Source of the DNA: Erysipelotrichaceae bacterium
GTDB taxonomy: Bacteria > Bacillota_I > Bacilli_A > Erysipelotrichales > Erysipelotrichaceae
Direction: 5' to 3'
DNA: 5,590 nt
Assembly: GCA_020026035.1 (NCBI GenBank)
Contig: JAHHRC010000090.1
Location: 1-5,590 of the forward strand
The position numbers and the translations under genes were made by a program. The notes under the pieces were generated by a model. The model made no database searches. It was not told where the DNA came from and was given only the letters and a program-made list of their open reading frames with translations. Positions 4,888 to 5,590 of the stretch are shown here, piece after piece; position 1 is the first letter of the stretch; the number at the start of each line of letters is the position of its first letter.

Positions 4888-5590
4888 TGCGGTATAAGTG
4901 TGTTGTGGCGTATGCTGGTGCGAATTACAATGGCTGGCAAAGACAAGCGAAGAATCGATCGATTCAAGAAGAGATTGAAACTGTATTAGAGCGGATTACG
5001 CGGAAAGAGATTCGGATTCATGCGGCGGGAAGAACCGATGCGAAAGTGAATGCGAAGGGGCAGGTCTTTCATTTTGATACGGAGTTAGAAATGACACCGT
5101 ATAAGTGGAAGGGTGCGATGAATGGCTTTCTTCCAAAGGATATTCATGTCGTAAGTGTGGAAGAAGTAGATCATTTGTTCCATGCTAGGTATTGTGCTAA
5201 GACGAAACAATATGATTATCGGATTAATTTAGGTGAGTATGATGTGTTTGAAAAAGACATTGCTTACCAATGTCCATATGCGTTAGATGTGGATGCGATG
5301 TTTGACGCGTCGTTGGTGTTTGTTGGACGGCATGACTTTTCGAGTTTTTGTGCAAATACGTATGAAGAAACACCAGATCAAGTGCGAACGATTCTTTCCA
5401 TTGATTTTAAAATGGAGAAGGATGTGTTGGTGATTTCCTTTTATGGAAAAGGTTTTATGCGCTATATGGTACGGATGCTTGTGGCTGCGTTAATTGAAGT
5501 GGGTCGAGGCAATGCGACAAAAGAAGACTTGCAAGCAATGTTAGATGCGAAGTCAAAGGGCATTAATCGAAAGAATGCAAAAGGCGAAGG
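4887..5590 (+). CDS. truA: tRNA pseudouridine synthase A, 3' end cut off
   Basis: TruA converts uridines 38-40 in the tRNA anticodon arm to pseudouridine. The window holds 234 codons plus two bases and no stop. By comparison with E. coli TruA roughly 15-30 residues are missing. Visible landmarks are Y-N-G-W-Q-R-Q (14-20), G-R-T-D-A (48-52) with catalytic D51 (E. coli D60), F-H-A-R (98-101), Y109 (E. coli Y118), H-D-F-S-S-F (149-154) and M-V-R (194-196), whose arginine matches E. coli R205. The usual G-R-T-D-A-G-V-H-A loop reads G-R-T-D-A-K-V-N-A here, an unusual pair of changes next to the catalytic Asp. The ATG overlaps the ecfT stop in TGATG, and only a weak GGTG (4879-4882) precedes it, so translation probably depends on reinitiation after ecfT. 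Following the ecf genes with truA is a common Firmicutes order. Confidence 0.95.
   Translation, partial: MRYKCVVAYAGANYNGWQRQAKNRSIQEEIETVLERITRKEIRIHAAGRTDAKVNAKGQVFHFDTELEMTPYKWKGAMNGFLPKDIHVVSVEEVDHLFHARYCAKTKQYDYRINLGEYDVFEKDIAYQCPYALDVDAMFDASLVFVGRHDFSSFCANTYEETPDQVRTILSIDFKMEKDVLVISFYGKGFMRYMVRMLVAALIEVGRGNATKEDLQAMLDAKSKGINRKNAKGE

Overview
The window looks like ordinary chromosomal DNA from a low-to-moderate G+C Gram-positive (Firmicutes-type) bacterium. The evidence is purine-rich Shine-Dalgarno sites with short spacers, sigma-A-like promoters that are often extended -10, a histidine tRNA gene with encoded G-1 and CCA, and the gene order ecfA1-ecfA2-ecfT-truA that is typical of Firmicutes. 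The exact lineage cannot be fixed from the sequence alone. An Erysipelotrichia-like organism is possible, but that is only an impression.

Layout. At the left edge a tRNA-His gene with its own promoter lies on the minus strand (3-128). Upstream of it on the same strand is an unrecognised 153-residue protein gene (193-654). This gene is divergent from a DUF4186-family gene (790-1161, plus strand) with a striking cysteine cluster. The DUF4186 gene converges on a cytoplasmic cyclophilin-type peptidyl-prolyl isomerase gene (1177-1650, minus strand). The two share one hairpin terminator that overlaps the end of the DUF4186 gene. The isomerase gene is in turn divergent from a gene for a small, probably membrane-anchored, very acidic protein (1788-2327), which ends in a strong intrinsic terminator.

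The right half (2376-5590) is one tightly packed plus-strand operon with its own promoter. It holds the two ATPases EcfA1 and EcfA2 and the transmembrane coupling protein EcfT, which together form the shared energising module of group II ECF vitamin and metal transporters. The tRNA pseudouridine synthase gene truA follows and runs off the right edge. Junctions are a 25-base overlap, abutting stop and start codons, and a TGATG overlap, all suited to translational coupling. No substrate-binding S component is present, as expected for a module that serves S components encoded elsewhere.

The plus strand is rich in G and T whichever way the genes point, which suggests it is the leading replication strand. 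I found no mobile element, CRISPR array, riboswitch or clear sign of horizontal transfer. No convincing new multi-gene system is visible. The items most worth a second look are the acidic anchored protein, the DUF4186 cysteine cluster, the unrecognised 153-residue protein and an altered catalytic-loop motif in TruA.
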